64,000 nt of DNA from Candidatus Enterococcus moelleringii. Lineage in GTDB: Bacteria > Bacillota > Bacilli > Lactobacillales > Enterococcaceae. Below the pieces are notes generated by a model, which searched no databases, had not been told where the DNA came from, and worked only from the letters and a program-made list of their open reading frames with translations. The position numbers were made by a program, and so were the translations under genes. The DNA lies in assembly GCF_017377575.1 (NCBI RefSeq), contig NZ_JAFREM010000016.1:1-64000 (forward strand). The letters are read 5' to 3'. This document shows, piece after piece, positions 37,241-46,228 of the stretch. The number at the start of each line of letters is the position of its first letter. The first letter of the stretch is position 1.

Positions 37241-39181
37241 ATGTCAGTAAATATTTCATTTCCAGACGGTTCAGTGAAGGAGTTTCACGATGGCGTGACT
37301 GGATTAGAGATTGCCGAAAGTATTTCAAAATCATTAGCAAAAAAAGCATTGGCCGTGGTGGTAAACGGAGAGTTGGAAGATTTGGCTCGTCCAATTGAAC
37401 AAGATGCTGAGCTAAAGATTGTTACCGATAAAGATGAAGAGGCTTTGCAGTTGATGCGTCACTCAACCGCCCATTTAATGGCACAAGCGATGCGTCGTTT
37501 GTTCCCAAATGTTCATTTTGGAGTAGGGCCAGCGATTGATTCAGGCTTTTACTATGATACCGACAATGATGAAGGCCAAGTATCAGAAGAAGATTTTCCA
37601 AAAATCGAAAAAGAAATGAAAAGAATTGTGAAGGAAAACTTGCCGATTGTACGCAAAGTCATGAGTCGTGCCGAAGCATTGGAATTCTTCAGCTATGATC
37701 CTTACAAAGTAGAATTGATTCAAGACTTGCCAGAAGACGAAGTGATTACAGCTTATACGCAAGGCGAATTCACTGATTTATGTCGCGGACCCCATGTTCC
37801 GTCAACTGGTAAAATCAAAGTCTTCAAATTATTGTCAGTAGCGGGTGCTTACTGGCGCGGTAATTCTGACAACAAGATGATGCAACGGGTATACGGAACA
37901 GCCTTCTTCAACCAAGCAGACCTAGATGAGTTTTTACGGATTCGCGAAGAAGCAAAAGAACGTGATCATCGTAAACTAGGCCGCGAATTAGATTTGTTCA
38001 TGATTTCTCCAGAGGTTGGTTCAGGATTGCCATTCTGGTTGCCAAAAGGTGCAACAATCCGTCGCGAAATCGAGCGTTATATTGTTGATAAGGAATTATC
38101 AATGGGCTACGAACACGTATATACTCCGGTATTAGCTAATACTGGTCTTTATAAAACTTCTGGTCACTGGGATCACTACCAAGAAGACATGTTCCCAATT
38201 ATGGATATGGGAGACGGCGATGATTTAGTTCTTCGTCCAATGAACTGCCCGCATCACATGATGGTTTATAAAGATCGGATTCATTCTTATCGTGAATTGC
38301 CAATTCGTTTAGCTGAACTTGGAATGGATCACCGCTATGAAAAATCTGGTGCTTTGTCCGGCTTGCAGCGGGTTCGTGAAATGACGATGAATGATGCCCA
38401 TATCTTTGTTCGCCCTGACCAAATCAAAGAAGAATTCCGTCGTACATTAGATTTGATTTTGGAAGTTTACAAAGACTTTGGCTTTGAAGATTATCGTTTC
38501 CGTTTAAGCTATCGTGACCCTAACAACACTGAAAAATATTTTGACGATGACCAAATGTGGGAAACTTCTCAAGGCTTGTTAAAAGAAGTTATGGATGAAT
38601 CTGGTTTTGACTACTTTGAAGCCGATGGTGAAGCAGCTTTCTATGGTCCTAAATTGGACGTTCAAGTACAAACTGCCTTGGGAACAGAAGAAACTTTGTC
38701 AACGATCCAATTTGACTTTTTATTACCTGAACGTTTTGATTTAACTTACGTGGGCGAAGATGGTAAAGATCATCGTCCAGTCGTTGTTCACCGTAGTGTA
38801 GTATCAACGATGGAACGTTTCACTGCCTACTTGATCGAGCAATACAAAGGAGCTTTCCCAACTTGGTTGGCACCTGAACAAGTGGTGATTATTCCAGTTT
38901 CAGTTGAACATCATGGCGACTACGCTTATGAAGTTAAGAACCGTTTGAAGGTCGAAGGTGTGCGTGTCGAAGTCGACGAGCGTAACGAGAAAATGGGTTA
39001 TAAGATTCGTCAGGCACAAACGCAAAAAATTCCTTATATCTTAGTGGTAGGGGACAAAGAAGCAGATAGTGCCAGTGTCAATGTTCGTCGTTACGGCAGT
39101 GAAGAGCAAGAAGCGCAAGAGTTGAATATCTTTGTTGAGTCCATCAAAGATGAAATCAAAAACTTCAGCCGGAACCGTTAA
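37241..39181 (+). CDS. thrS: Threonine-tRNA ligase
   Basis: This 646-aa class II synthetase has an N-terminal TGS domain (about 1-62), a second editing domain with [10 protein letters not shown], and a catalytic core with zinc ligands in MNCPHHM and motif 3 [12 protein letters not shown]. An anticodon-binding domain follows. Start at 37241 after AAGGAGGAG, downstream of the T-box terminator; the frame is open upstream across the T-box. Regulated by tRNA-Thr charging. Confidence 0.97.
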   Translation: MSVNISFPDGSVKEFHDGVTGLEIAESISKSLAKKALAVVVNGELEDLARPIEQDAELKIVTDKDEEALQLMRHSTAHLMAQAMRRLFPNVHFGVGPAIDSGFYYDTDNDEGQVSEEDFPKIEKEMKRIVKENLPIVRKVMSRAEALEFFSYDPYKVELIQDLPEDEVITAYTQGEFTDLCRGPHVPSTGKIKVFKLLSVAGAYWRGNSDNKMMQRVYGTAFFNQADLDEFLRIREEAKERDHRKLGRELDLFMISPEVGSGLPFWLPKGATIRREIERYIVDKELSMGYEHVYTPVLANTGLYKTSGHWDHYQEDMFPIMDMGDGDDLVLRPMNCPHHMMVYKDRIHSYRELPIRLAELGMDHRYEKSGALSGLQRVREMTMNDAHIFVRPDQIKEEFRRTLDLILEVYKDFGFEDYRFRLSYRDPNNTEKYFDDDQMWETSQGLLKEVMDESGFDYFEADGEAAFYGPKLDVQVQTALGTEETLSTIQFDFLLPERFDLTYVGEDGKDHRPVVVHRSVVSTMERFTAYLIEQYKGAFPTWLAPEQVVIIPVSVEHHGDYAYEVKNRLKVEGVRVEVDERNEKMGYKIRQAQTQKIPYILVVGDKEADSASVNVRRYGSEEQEAQELNIFVESIKDEIKNFSRNR

Positions 39182-39198
39182 TTTTTACTAACAGGAAG

Positions 39199-39252
39199 AA
39201 TTCTCTTAAGCAAAGCGATTTCGTGTTTTGCTTAAGGGAATTTTTATTTTTC
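39199..39252 (+). terminator. thrS terminator
   Basis: A long imperfect stem (39199-39216 with 39226-39240) ends in a T-rich tail. Confidence 0.82.
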
Positions 39253-39267
39253 AGAGTGGCTGCTCAT

Positions 39268-39342
39268 TGTGGATAACTTTTATAAGACAACCTTGAGGCC
39301 ATCCGCTTTTGGGTGGAATCTGTCCATTCAGAGTTTTCCACA
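39268..39342. other. Two DnaA-box-like 9-mers in the thrS-pbp gap
   Basis: TGTGGATAA (39268-39276) is the exact reverse complement of the DnaA box TTATCCACA. TTTTCCACA (39334-39342) differs by one base. No further boxes or AT-rich unwinding region are seen in this 390-bp gap, so it is not an origin. DnaA titration or control of the following PBP gene is possible. The rest of the gap holds only a weak -10 (TACAAT, 39534-39539). Confidence 0.4.
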
Positions 39343-39571
39343 ATTTTTAGAATAGAAAAATGTTTCACGAAATAGAAAAGGTACAATGCTCTTTTCTGCT
39401 TATACAAAGCCTTTTTCAGTGAGATCTGAAAATCTAAAAATCTTTCTGTGAAACAGAGCGGACAACTACTAAAAAAAGCTTAAACTAAAGAGTAATTTAA
39501 CCGATTCTTCTTTTTAATCAAAATAATTTCGGCTACAATAGGAAAAGCAGACAAAACGAAAGGAATTTCCT

Positions 39572-41686
39572 ATGAAACAAACAAATCCATTCAAAAAAGG
39601 ATTCGACAAATTAAAGGCGGCCGATGAAGTAGGCCGCAATCAAAATAAAAGCCATGTACCGTTTCGCTTAAACTTTCTATTCTTTGTTATTTTCTTCTTA
39701 TTTATTTTATTAGTGGGACGTCTAGGCTACCTGCAGATCGTTAATGGGGAGCAGATGCAGGAGCAGTTGAAAGCTTCGACAACAATCAAGGTCACCGGAA
39801 GCACGCCACGCGGAACAATTTACGACGCTAAAGGTGTAGCGTTGGTGGATAATCAAGCTAACTCGGCGATTACTTTTACTCGCGGAAATACCATGGAAGG
39901 CAAAGATATATTTGCGTTGGCAAACACTTTGAATGCCTTAATTGATGTACCTGCAGACGATAAATTGACTGAACGCGATAAGAAGGATTACTGGTTAGGC
40001 GATCCGGAACACTTGCAAGCAGCCGAAGATCGGCTTTCATTTAAGGAAAAAAATCTGGATACAACCAACGAATACCAAAAACTGGTAGACAAGGTGACAG
40101 ATGAAGAAATTCAATTTGACGAAAATCAATTAAAGGCTGCGACGATCTTCAAACGGATGAACAGCGCGTCAGCATTAAGTACGGTTTTCATAAAAAATGA
40201 AGGAGTAACCAACGAAGAGTTGGCAGTTGTTGCCGAACGTGCTGCTGAATTGCCTGGTGTCTCCACCGGTAAGGATTGGCAGCGCAGCTATAACAATGAG
40301 GTAGATGATTCTTTACGCAGTATTTTAGGAACAGTCTCTTCGGTTCCAGCTGAAGAATTGAAGGAATATTTGAAAAAAGGATATGCCCGCAATGACCGTG
40401 TCGGTACCAGCTATTTAGAAAAACAATATGAAGATGTACTGCAAGGTAAAAAGAGTGAATACGAGGTTTCTTTAAGCCAGGAAGGCAATGTGACTGGTCA
40501 AACAGAAATCAGTCCAGGTGAGAAGGGCTCTAACCTGATGCTGACCATTGACACTGAATTCCAAAAGAAAGTAGAAGAAATTGTTAAAAACCATTATCAA
40601 ACATTAGTGGATAATGGGCAGGCGCAATATTCACCTGGAGTTTATGCTGTTGCACTAGACCCTAACAATGGACAAGTCCTGGCAATGTCGGGTTTCCAGC
40701 ACAAGGTTGGCAGTAAAGATCTTGAAGAGTTTTCATTAGGAACGATTTTGAATAACTTCGAACCGGGTTCCGTAGTTAAAGCTGGAACCGTAACAGCTGG
40801 TTACGAAACTGGTGCAATTAGCGGGAACGATGTATTAATTGATGAACCGATCAAGTTAGCCGGGACAGCGTTGAAGGGTTCGATTTACAACAAAGTAATT
40901 GGCTATCAGATACCGTTGGATACCGTTAAAGCATTAGAAATATCTTCCAATGCTTATATGATGCAAATCGTATTAAGAATGCTGGGTGTTAATTACAGTT
41001 ACAACATGACGTTACCGGAAAGTGCCAGTTCAGAAGAAATGTACAATAAACTGCGGGGTGCTCTAGCTGAGTATGGTATGGGTGTTAAAACCGGAATTGA
41101 TTTACCCGGTGAATCCTCCGGTATTGTAAACACCAATTTCGGTGAAGCTAATGCCCCAGGCGGCGGGAATTTATTGGACTTATCCTTTGGTCAGTATGAT
41201 ACTTATACTGCCATGCAGCTGGCTCAATACGCTGCAACTGTGGCTAATGGCGGTACACGAATTGCCCCACATGTTGTTAAAGGAATTTACAGCAATAATG
41301 AGAGCGGCGGTTTAGGTGATTTGCAAAAAGAAATCAGCGGCCAAGAGCTGGAGAAAGTCAATATTACACCTGAACAAATGGGAATCATCAAGCAAGGTTT
41401 CTATCAAGCTGTTCACGGTAATGATGGATATACAACCGCTCGCGACTTGCAAACTGCAGCTTTGGATACATCCGCAAAAACTGGTACAGCGGAAACTTCG
41501 GTAACCGTGAATGGGGAAGTTGTTCAAACCATTAATAGTAATTTAGTCGCTTATGCACCGTCTGACGCACCAAAAATTGCGATTAGTGTGATGCTGCCAA
41601 ACTTATCAGTGGACCATGATGACACCAATAAAGCAATTGCTAAAGATATTATCAATGCCTATGCTGAAATGTATGGAGCAAATTAG
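39572..41686 (+). CDS. Class B penicillin-binding protein (PBP2b type)
   Basis: This 704-aa membrane-anchored D,D-transpeptidase has a cytosolic N-terminus and one transmembrane helix at about 33-53. A dimerisation domain follows, then the transpeptidase domain with Ser400 (SVVK), SSN (458-460) and KTGTAE (636). The active-site SVVK replaces the common STxK. Synteny with the E. faecalis thrS-pbp-rpmG region suggests the elongation-type PBP2b. It is a beta-lactam target. Confidence 0.92.
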   Translation: MKQTNPFKKGFDKLKAADEVGRNQNKSHVPFRLNFLFFVIFFLFILLVGRLGYLQIVNGEQMQEQLKASTTIKVTGSTPRGTIYDAKGVALVDNQANSAITFTRGNTMEGKDIFALANTLNALIDVPADDKLTERDKKDYWLGDPEHLQAAEDRLSFKEKNLDTTNEYQKLVDKVTDEEIQFDENQLKAATIFKRMNSASALSTVFIKNEGVTNEELAVVAERAAELPGVSTGKDWQRSYNNEVDDSLRSILGTVSSVPAEELKEYLKKGYARNDRVGTSYLEKQYEDVLQGKKSEYEVSLSQEGNVTGQTEISPGEKGSNLMLTIDTEFQKKVEEIVKNHYQTLVDNGQAQYSPGVYAVALDPNNGQVLAMSGFQHKVGSKDLEEFSLGTILNNFEPGSVVKAGTVTAGYETGAISGNDVLIDEPIKLAGTALKGSIYNKVIGYQIPLDTVKALEISSNAYMMQIVLRMLGVNYSYNMTLPESASSEEMYNKLRGALAEYGMGVKTGIDLPGESSGIVNTNFGEANAPGGGNLLDLSFGQYDTYTAMQLAQYAATVANGGTRIAPHVVKGIYSNNESGGLGDLQKEISGQELEKVNITPEQMGIIKQGFYQAVHGNDGYTTARDLQTAALDTSAKTGTAETSVTVNGEVVQTINSNLVAYAPSDAPKIAISVMLPNLSVDHDDTNKAIAKDIINAYAEMYGAN

Positions 41687-41718
41687 AGAAAAGGTCAATT
41701 GATCTTTTCTCTTTTTTT
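41685..41718 (+). terminator. Terminator after the PBP gene
   Basis: A 9-bp stem (AGAGAAAAG / CTTTTCTCT) is followed by a T run; the stop codon touches the stem. Confidence 0.88.
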
Positions 41719-41825
41719 GATCAAAATTTGAATAAGATTGGTAATTATCGAAACAAACCAGTAGGTGAAAGTGAATAACAACAGGTATACTCGTAGAAGA
41801 CCACAAAAATAGGGAGGAATTATTT

Positions 41826-42302
41826 ATGGGGATTTATGATTTTACGATTGAGCAGACAGACGGCTCAACCAAAGCAATGACGGATTATCAAGATACGGTT
41901 TTATTGATTGTAAATACAGCAACTGGCTGTGGGTTCACCCCTCAGTATGAAGGATTGCAAAAACTATACGAGGCATACCAAGAAAAAGGCTTTGAGGTTT
42001 TAGATTTCCCATGTAATCAATTTGGGAATCAAGCCCCTGGCAGTAATGAAGACGTAGCGACTTTTTGCCAGCTGAATTATCAAACCACTTTTCAAACATT
42101 TGGTAAAATTGACGTGAATGGTGAAAACGAAAATCCGTTGTATACGTATTTGAAGACGGCGCAAGGTGGTTTACTTAACAAAGACATCAAATGGAATTTC
42201 ACCAAATTTTTGATTGACCGTCAAGGAAAAGTTGTAAAGCGCTACGCACCGCAGACAAAGCCAGAAGAAATTGCAGAAGATATCGAAGCGCTGTTGAGCT
42301 AA
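41826..42302 (+). CDS. Glutathione peroxidase family thiol peroxidase
   Basis: This 158-aa cytosolic peroxidase has the peroxidatic Cys35 in TATGCGFTPQY in place of selenocysteine. Gln in FPCNQFGNQ and Trp in IKWNFTKFL complete the catalytic tetrad. Such Cys forms usually depend on thioredoxin. AGGGAGGAA precedes the ATG; TATACT at 41786-41791 may be its -10. Confidence 0.92.
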   Translation: MGIYDFTIEQTDGSTKAMTDYQDTVLLIVNTATGCGFTPQYEGLQKLYEAYQEKGFEVLDFPCNQFGNQAPGSNEDVATFCQLNYQTTFQTFGKIDVNGENENPLYTYLKTAQGGLLNKDIKWNFTKFLIDRQGKVVKRYAPQTKPEEIAEDIEALLS

Positions 42303-42421
42303 CGTCAAGTAGAACTACTTAACAAAATTGACAAAAATACTAGTCAAACCTAACGAAACATGGTATGATATTCAAGTCTGAGAGTCATCTTGGAAGATTG
42401 CTATGTATGGGAGGGAAAAAC

Positions 42422-42571
42422 ATGCGCGTAAACATTACTCTACAATGTACTTCTTGTAAAGAACGTAACTACCTAACGAATAAAAACAAACGTAACAACC
42501 CTGATCGTTTGGAAAAGAAAAAATACTGCCCACGCGAACGCAAAGTTACTTTGCACCGTGAAGTTAAATAA
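42422..42571 (+). CDS. rpmG: 50S ribosomal protein L33
   Basis: This 49-aa protein is of the L33 type with CTSC near the N-terminus and a single later Cys in YCPRERK. TGGGAGG precedes the ATG at 42422. Its last codons (H-R-E-V-K-stop) are the left attachment site of the downstream element. The codons after the crossover, and the terminator that follows, are supplied by the element, so the gene stays intact after insertion. Confidence 0.95.
   Translation: MRVNITLQCTSCKERNYLTNKNKRNNPDRLEKKKYCPRERKVTLHREVK
42554..42571 (+). other. attL in the 3' end of rpmG
   Basis: CACCGTGAAGTTAAATAA matches the copy at 61833-61850 in 17 of 18 positions; the one difference is a synonymous Val codon change. 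Confidence 0.85.
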
Positions 42572-42584
42572 GCTTTTTAGATGT

Positions 42585-42626
42585 GAGCTAGAACCCTTGT
42601 CGTATAAGGATTCTAGCTTTTTTATT
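42585..42626 (+). terminator. Element-borne terminator for rpmG
   Basis: The stem GAGCTAGAACCCTT / AAGGATTCTAGCT (one mismatch) is followed by a T run. It replaces the native terminator now at 61860-61899. Confidence 0.85.
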
Positions 42627-42643
42627 TTGCCTAAAATTCGGAC

Positions 42644-42664
42644 TGATTACAAAATTGATTACAA
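42644..42664. repeat. Left arm-type repeats for the integrase
   Basis: TGATTACAA occurs at 42644-42652 and 42656-42664 with a 12-bp period, matching copies in the same direction near attR. Confidence 0.6.
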
Positions 42665-42668
42665 TAAG

Positions 42669-43844
42669 CTAAAAATTGGCGAATTTTATCAGCTTTTCTA
42701 CTGTTTCAGCTTTCACCTTATCTGTGACATGTGTGTACACGTTCATAGTCATTTCAATAGAACTATGGCCAAGACGTACTTGTGCTTCTTTCATGGTCGC
42801 TCCAGCTTCAAAAAGCATTGAAGCATGTGAGTGTCGATAGCCATGGACGCCTACTCGGTGAAGTTTGTTTGCATCTGCCAGTCGATTCGCTCGCTGATAG
42901 ATATCTTGCCGTATCATTCTTTCACCATATACATCCGTGAACACACCATCAATAGCTTTTACTCTATTGGAGAAAAGCATTTTCCGCTGCAGCAATTGCC
43001 AGCGTTTGATTATCTGCATAGTCTTTTCATCCATAGGAATAACTCTATTAGAACTCGGAGTTTTAGGTGGTGAGATAGTGTATCCAGTTCTTGTGTTAGT
43101 TATTGTCTTGGTGATAGACAAAAGTTTATCTTCGAAATTGAAATCAGAATATTCCAGGGCTAATGCTTCTCCCGATCTCATACCAGAGAAAGCTAGCAAG
43201 CGAAACAGTGCTCGATCAAACTCAGAAAAATACTTTTTGTACAAAGAAGAATTTTTGTTTGCGACAGCCTTATTGTCTAAATGAGCCATGATTGTCTGAA
43301 TTTGATCTTTAGTATAGAATTTCAGCTTCTTTTCTCTAGGTCCCTTCTTTTTCGGCCGGATAATATGCAGGAATGGATTTTTTACAATCAATTCCAGGTG
43401 AACAGCATAGTCCATAACTTTAGAAGCATACTGCAGCATGATATTATAATGCTCGAATTCTTCAGCCCACTGATTCACGGTTTTCTGGCAAAGTTTCATA
43501 TCGATTTTACTGATGGATATTTCTCCAAAAGTTGGCAAAATGTGTAGCCGGAATGTTCGCTCAGTAGCTACATAGGTTGTTTCTTTGACAGTCTTTTTGT
43601 AGCTGTCAAACCATAGTTCGTAAATCTCCTGAAATGAATTATCAGGAGTCTTTTTGTTGAACTCACCTCTATCAAAGGCCGCCTTCAGTTTAGTTGCTTC
43701 AAGCTTGGCAGCTTTCTGGGTAGGGAATCCTCGGCGAGTAACACGAACTTGCTTGCCTTGATCGTCCATCCCTAGATATAAGGAATTGAACATCCAAGCT
43801 TTGGTTCCATTCTGTTTTTGGTATTGTTTAAAAGTTTTTGACAT
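42669..43844 (-). CDS. int: Tyrosine recombinase (integrase)
   Basis: This 391-aa enzyme integrates and excises the element. The N-terminal arm-binding domain (about 1-60, basic) is followed by a SAM-like core-binding domain and the catalytic domain. Arg223 is in FSGMRSGEAL, HxxR in HGYRHSHASM, the next His in LGHSSIEMT, and the nucleophile is Tyr370 in MNVYTHV. It lies next to attL and reads toward it. Its start is preceded by AGGAGAAT. Confidence 0.95.
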   Translation of the reverse strand: MSKTFKQYQKQNGTKAWMFNSLYLGMDDQGKQVRVTRRGFPTQKAAKLEATKLKAAFDRGEFNKKTPDNSFQEIYELWFDSYKKTVKETTYVATERTFRLHILPTFGEISISKIDMKLCQKTVNQWAEEFEHYNIMLQYASKVMDYAVHLELIVKNPFLHIIRPKKKGPREKKLKFYTKDQIQTIMAHLDNKAVANKNSSLYKKYFSEFDRALFRLLAFSGMRSGEALALEYSDFNFEDKLLSITKTITNTRTGYTISPPKTPSSNRVIPMDEKTMQIIKRWQLLQRKMLFSNRVKAIDGVFTDVYGERMIRQDIYQRANRLADANKLHRVGVHGYRHSHASMLFEAGATMKEAQVRLGHSSIEMTMNVYTHVTDKVKAETVEKLIKFANF

Positions 43845-43912
43845 TTTAATTCTCCTATCTGACCTGGGGCAAGGGGATAGGTGTTTTATCGATGCAAATA
43901 AATTATCATTTG

Positions 43913-44557
43913 CTAAAAATTAAAAAGTGAAGATTGTAATTCCAATGAGAAGAATTCGAACAAGGACTCAGGATCGTCTGAATCAAGTGCACAATATTTA
44001 CAGATTTCCGTAACTCTCGTAATGAGTGTTTTTTTTAAGTCAGCAATCAATACGGCATTTATTTCTTTCTTCAAGTCAGTCTGAAATGGAGTTGGTATTG
44101 CTTCCCAAAATTTCGCAAATTCGGTATCCAGGTTACTTTTTATATGAAGCTTTCTAATATCGTATGGGTCGCAAAGATCCCATTCAGTTTCTTGGGAGCA
44201 TTCGAAATCAAAAGTATTAGTTACACTATTCTTCTCTAAAACCTGAACGAACAAATCTAAATCCAAATCGGAAACAATGATTTTATCGACTCTATTTTTA
44301 TCATTTTTATACCCGTTAACTTTAACGTTGCTCAAAATCGTGCTGAATTTTAAGTCATATGGTAAATATGAAAAAAACATATCTGGCGTGACATCGAGAA
44401 CTTGGCAAATTTTGTTAATTGTTTCTAGCTGAATCATTTTCCCATCATTTTGTGCAGTTGAGGAAATTGTATTTTTAGAAATACCGGTTTTGAATGAGAG
44501 AGTACTGTTTTTAACACCGCGCTCGCTCATCAAAATAGATAAATTATTCCTGATCAT
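43913..44557 (-). CDS. XRE-family repressor (CI-like)
   Basis: This 214-aa protein has an N-terminal helix-turn-helix (residues about 1-60, TGISKNTISS). A C-terminal region of about 140 residues follows that I do not recognise, with no visible LexA/CI self-cleavage Ser-Lys pair. Its HTH shares many residues with the divergent Cro-like gene, including QLETxxKIC and a YLP end. It is expected to hold the element silent by binding the operators between them. Confidence 0.82.
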   Translation of the reverse strand: MIRNNLSILMSERGVKNSTLSFKTGISKNTISSTAQNDGKMIQLETINKICQVLDVTPDMFFSYLPYDLKFSTILSNVKVNGYKNDKNRVDKIIVSDLDLDLFVQVLEKNSVTNTFDFECSQETEWDLCDPYDIRKLHIKSNLDTEFAKFWEAIPTPFQTDLKKEINAVLIADLKKTLITRVTEICKYCALDSDDPESLFEFFSLELQSSLFNF

Positions 44558-44589
44558 ATAGCTACCTCTTTTCTTAGACTTATAAACAG

Positions 44590-44618
44590 AGTTTACAACG
44601 AAATGTATTATTTCACAA
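44590..44618 (-). promoter_or_regulatory. Candidate repressor promoter
   Basis: On the minus strand TTGTGA is followed after 17 bp by TAAACT, 32 bp before the repressor start. Confidence 0.4.
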
Positions 44619-44632
44619 GGTAATTATCATTT

Positions 44633-44650
44633 ATACAAATATACTTGTAC
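44633..44650. promoter_or_regulatory. Operator O2
   Basis: ATACAAATATACTTGTAC is an inverted repeat related to O1. It overlaps the -35 of the rightward promoter. Confidence 0.65.
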
Positions 44651-44673
44651 AAATCACTACATCGTGGTATAGT
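44645..44673 (+). promoter_or_regulatory. Rightward early promoter
   Basis: TTGTAC, 17 bp, TATAGT with a TG extension. The -35 lies in O2 and O1 follows the -10. Confidence 0.75.
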
Positions 44674-44680
44674 TCTTTTT

Positions 44681-44698
44681 GTACAAGAATACTTGTAC
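44681..44698. promoter_or_regulatory. Operator O1
   Basis: GTACAAGAATACTTGTAC is a perfect 7-4-7 inverted repeat between the rightward -10 and the Cro start codon. Confidence 0.75.
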
Positions 44699-44718
44699 GA
44701 ATTTAAGGAGGGTTGGTT

Positions 44719-44934
44719 GTGAAGAATAATCTATCTAAATTGCTTGGTGAGCGATTGATAAAAGTTTCGGATGTATACAGAGAAACGGGGATTAGTAAAA
44801 CAACTTTAACTAATTTGTATTATCAACGTTCAACAAATGTTCAGCTGGAAACATTGCAAAAGATTTGTGACTTCTTACAAGTTCCATTGAGCGAATTGAT
44901 TGAGTATTTGCCGGAAAAAAGTGAGGTGAAGTAA
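44719..44934 (+). CDS. Cro-like XRE regulator
   Basis: This 71-aa protein is a single helix-turn-helix domain (TGISKTTLTNLYYQ). GTG start at 44719, six bases after AAGGAGG; the TTG two codons upstream abuts the site. It pairs with the divergent repressor and shares its HTH pattern, so both probably read the same operators. First gene of the rightward early operon; the next ATG follows its stop directly. Confidence 0.85.
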   Translation: MKNNLSKLLGERLIKVSDVYRETGISKTTLTNLYYQRSTNVQLETLQKICDFLQVPLSELIEYLPEKSEVK

Positions 44935-45216
44935 ATGACTTATACACCACGAGAAGAACAGGAAGTTATTATCAGCTATGACAGGGAACTGGACGAATGG
45001 CACTATTATGGTGATTGTCCCCCGTTAAATAGAAAATGGCGTGCTCGTGTGCAGGCTACCCTGGAAATGGTGGAGGGAAATGGGCAGATCACATTACTGG
45101 AAGGAGTGATTAGTGGCAATGTAATTATTAAGGCAAAGCAAAAGCTGAGTGAAGAACAAAAAGCGATTAATGCAGAGCGACTCAAACAAGCCAATCAAGC
45201 CAGAATCAAATCTTAG
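44935..45216 (+). CDS. Hypothetical early protein
   Basis: This 93-aa protein is not recognised. The N-terminal half is rich in Tyr/Trp and charged residues (EWHYYGDCPPLNRKWRAR). The C-terminus is a basic helix (EEQKAINAERLKQANQAR). It starts on the base after the cro stop, so it is coupled to it. Confidence 0.7.
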   Translation: MTYTPREEQEVIISYDRELDEWHYYGDCPPLNRKWRARVQATLEMVEGNGQITLLEGVISGNVIIKAKQKLSEEQKAINAERLKQANQARIKS

Positions 45217-45324
45217 TCCATAGAGTCCAGAGTAAGCTGTAAGAAATTACCATGAAATATCTTTCTAAGGTATTTATGCCCGAAGCAAATAAGTCTCGTA
45301 TTTACCAGTAAAGAAGGTGAGAAA

Positions 45325-45606
45325 ATGGCAGAAGTGAAAATATTACTTGCTGATGATCAAGAAAGGGAACTAAAAAAATATTTTTATCAAGTAGCAGTAG
45401 ACACACTGCAGCAAGCGAAGAAAGATTTTAATCTCGATCGAGATCTAGTAAACAGGACAGAAATTCAAGAATGGTTGGATGTAAGCCCCCAATTTCTAGA
45501 TGAATTACTAGTCCAAGGGCTACCGGTGACGTTGATTGGAACGAAGAAATACTTTTTTTCTAAGCAAGAAGTTCGAAAATGGATTATTAACTACAACAAA
45601 AAATAA
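45325..45606 (+). CDS. Helix-turn-helix (MerR/excisionase-like) protein
   Basis: This 93-aa protein has a C-terminal winged-helix of the excisionase type: RTEIQEWLDVSPQFLDELL, then TLIGTKKYFFSKQEVRKWI. An N-terminal helix is rich in Lys/Glu. Position after cro suits an excisionase or an early regulator. AGAAGGTGAG precedes the ATG. A second protein of this general design lies at the far end (60445). Confidence 0.7.
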   Translation: MAEVKILLADDQERELKKYFYQVAVDTLQQAKKDFNLDRDLVNRTEIQEWLDVSPQFLDELLVQGLPVTLIGTKKYFFSKQEVRKWIINYNKK

Positions 45607-45735
45607 AATGACCTGGGGCGAAAGGTTTTAATCGAAAGTTGTAATCACCAAAATGGTGAACCAGAAAAAGTTAATCGTGTAATTGAGCGATATGAACTTA
45701 AGAGAGTTATTGGAAGAAACGAAAGGAGAATTATT

Positions 45736-45930
45736 GTGGATCAAGAGACAATAAGAGCAATTGAATTGGACAGGAAGAAAAATCGAATTCTAAGCAATCT
45801 GACTATCGCATTTTATGATTCAAATTTGGAAGATGGTAAAGACTTAGTACTGGAAGCTTCGGGAGAACTTGAAGAGCTAAAAGCACAGTATTATGGAGAC
45901 AAATCGACAGTAGTAGAAGACATTGAGTAG
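45736..45930 (+). CDS. Hypothetical 64-aa protein
   Basis: This acidic helical protein is not recognised. It starts at a GTG eight bases after AAAGGAG. The same frame is open back to 45607 without any start codon, encoding a helical stretch (EKVNRVIERYELKRVIGRNE). The gene could therefore once have been longer. Confidence 0.6.
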   Translation: MDQETIRAIELDRKKNRILSNLTIAFYDSNLEDGKDLVLEASGELEELKAQYYGDKSTVVEDIE

Positions 45931-45940
45931 GAGAATAGAC

Positions 45941-46228
45941 ATGAAGGAGGACAAAAGAAAACCCTTATCCCAAATAGTCTTGGCGGACAGGGATAAAGGC
46001 ACATCAAATAGGAACAGATCCTATATTCTTTTGTCCATTCTATCACAGAGAGGACAAAAAATCATGAACAAGAAAAAGAATTTATTTATTTTAGTATTTC
46101 TAATAGGGAGTGCAGCCACTTTGCTACCAACCCTAGGGAAAATCTTGTTATTTACTACAGCAGCTGTTTATCTATTTATGGTATTCGACGAATGGGATTA
46201 TAACAAAAGAAATGGGGATGCTAAGTAA
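45941..46228 (+). CDS. Small two-helix membrane protein with ambiguous start
   Basis: The C-terminal part (from the ATG at 46064, 54 aa) has two hydrophobic helices: NLFILVFLIGSAATLLPTLG and ILLFTTAAVYLFMVFD. The frame is also open from an ATG at 45941 with TAGGAG before it, giving 95 aa. The 45949-46059 stretch is full of nested inverted repeats, so 45941-46063 may be a structured leader rather than protein-coding. Function unknown. Confidence 0.6.
   Translation: MKEDKRKPLSQIVLADRDKGTSNRNRSYILLSILSQRGQKIMNKKKNLFILVFLIGSAATLLPTLGKILLFTTAAVYLFMVFDEWDYNKRNGDAK
45949..46059 (+). promoter_or_regulatory. Switch-like RNA element with three copies of one pairing arm
   Basis: GGACAAAAGA (45949-45958) can pair perfectly with TCTTTTGTCC (46027-46036). 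CCCTTATCCC (45962-45971) pairs with GGGATAAAGG (45990-45999) inside. GGACAAAA at 46052-46059, next to the ribosome site of ATG 46064, can pair with the same TTTTGTCC. The two outer pairings exclude each other. Confidence 0.5.

Noticed and set aside
39268-39342. Replication origin between thrS and the PBP gene
   Set aside because: Only two DnaA-like boxes, no AT-rich unwinding region and no dnaA/dnaN nearby.
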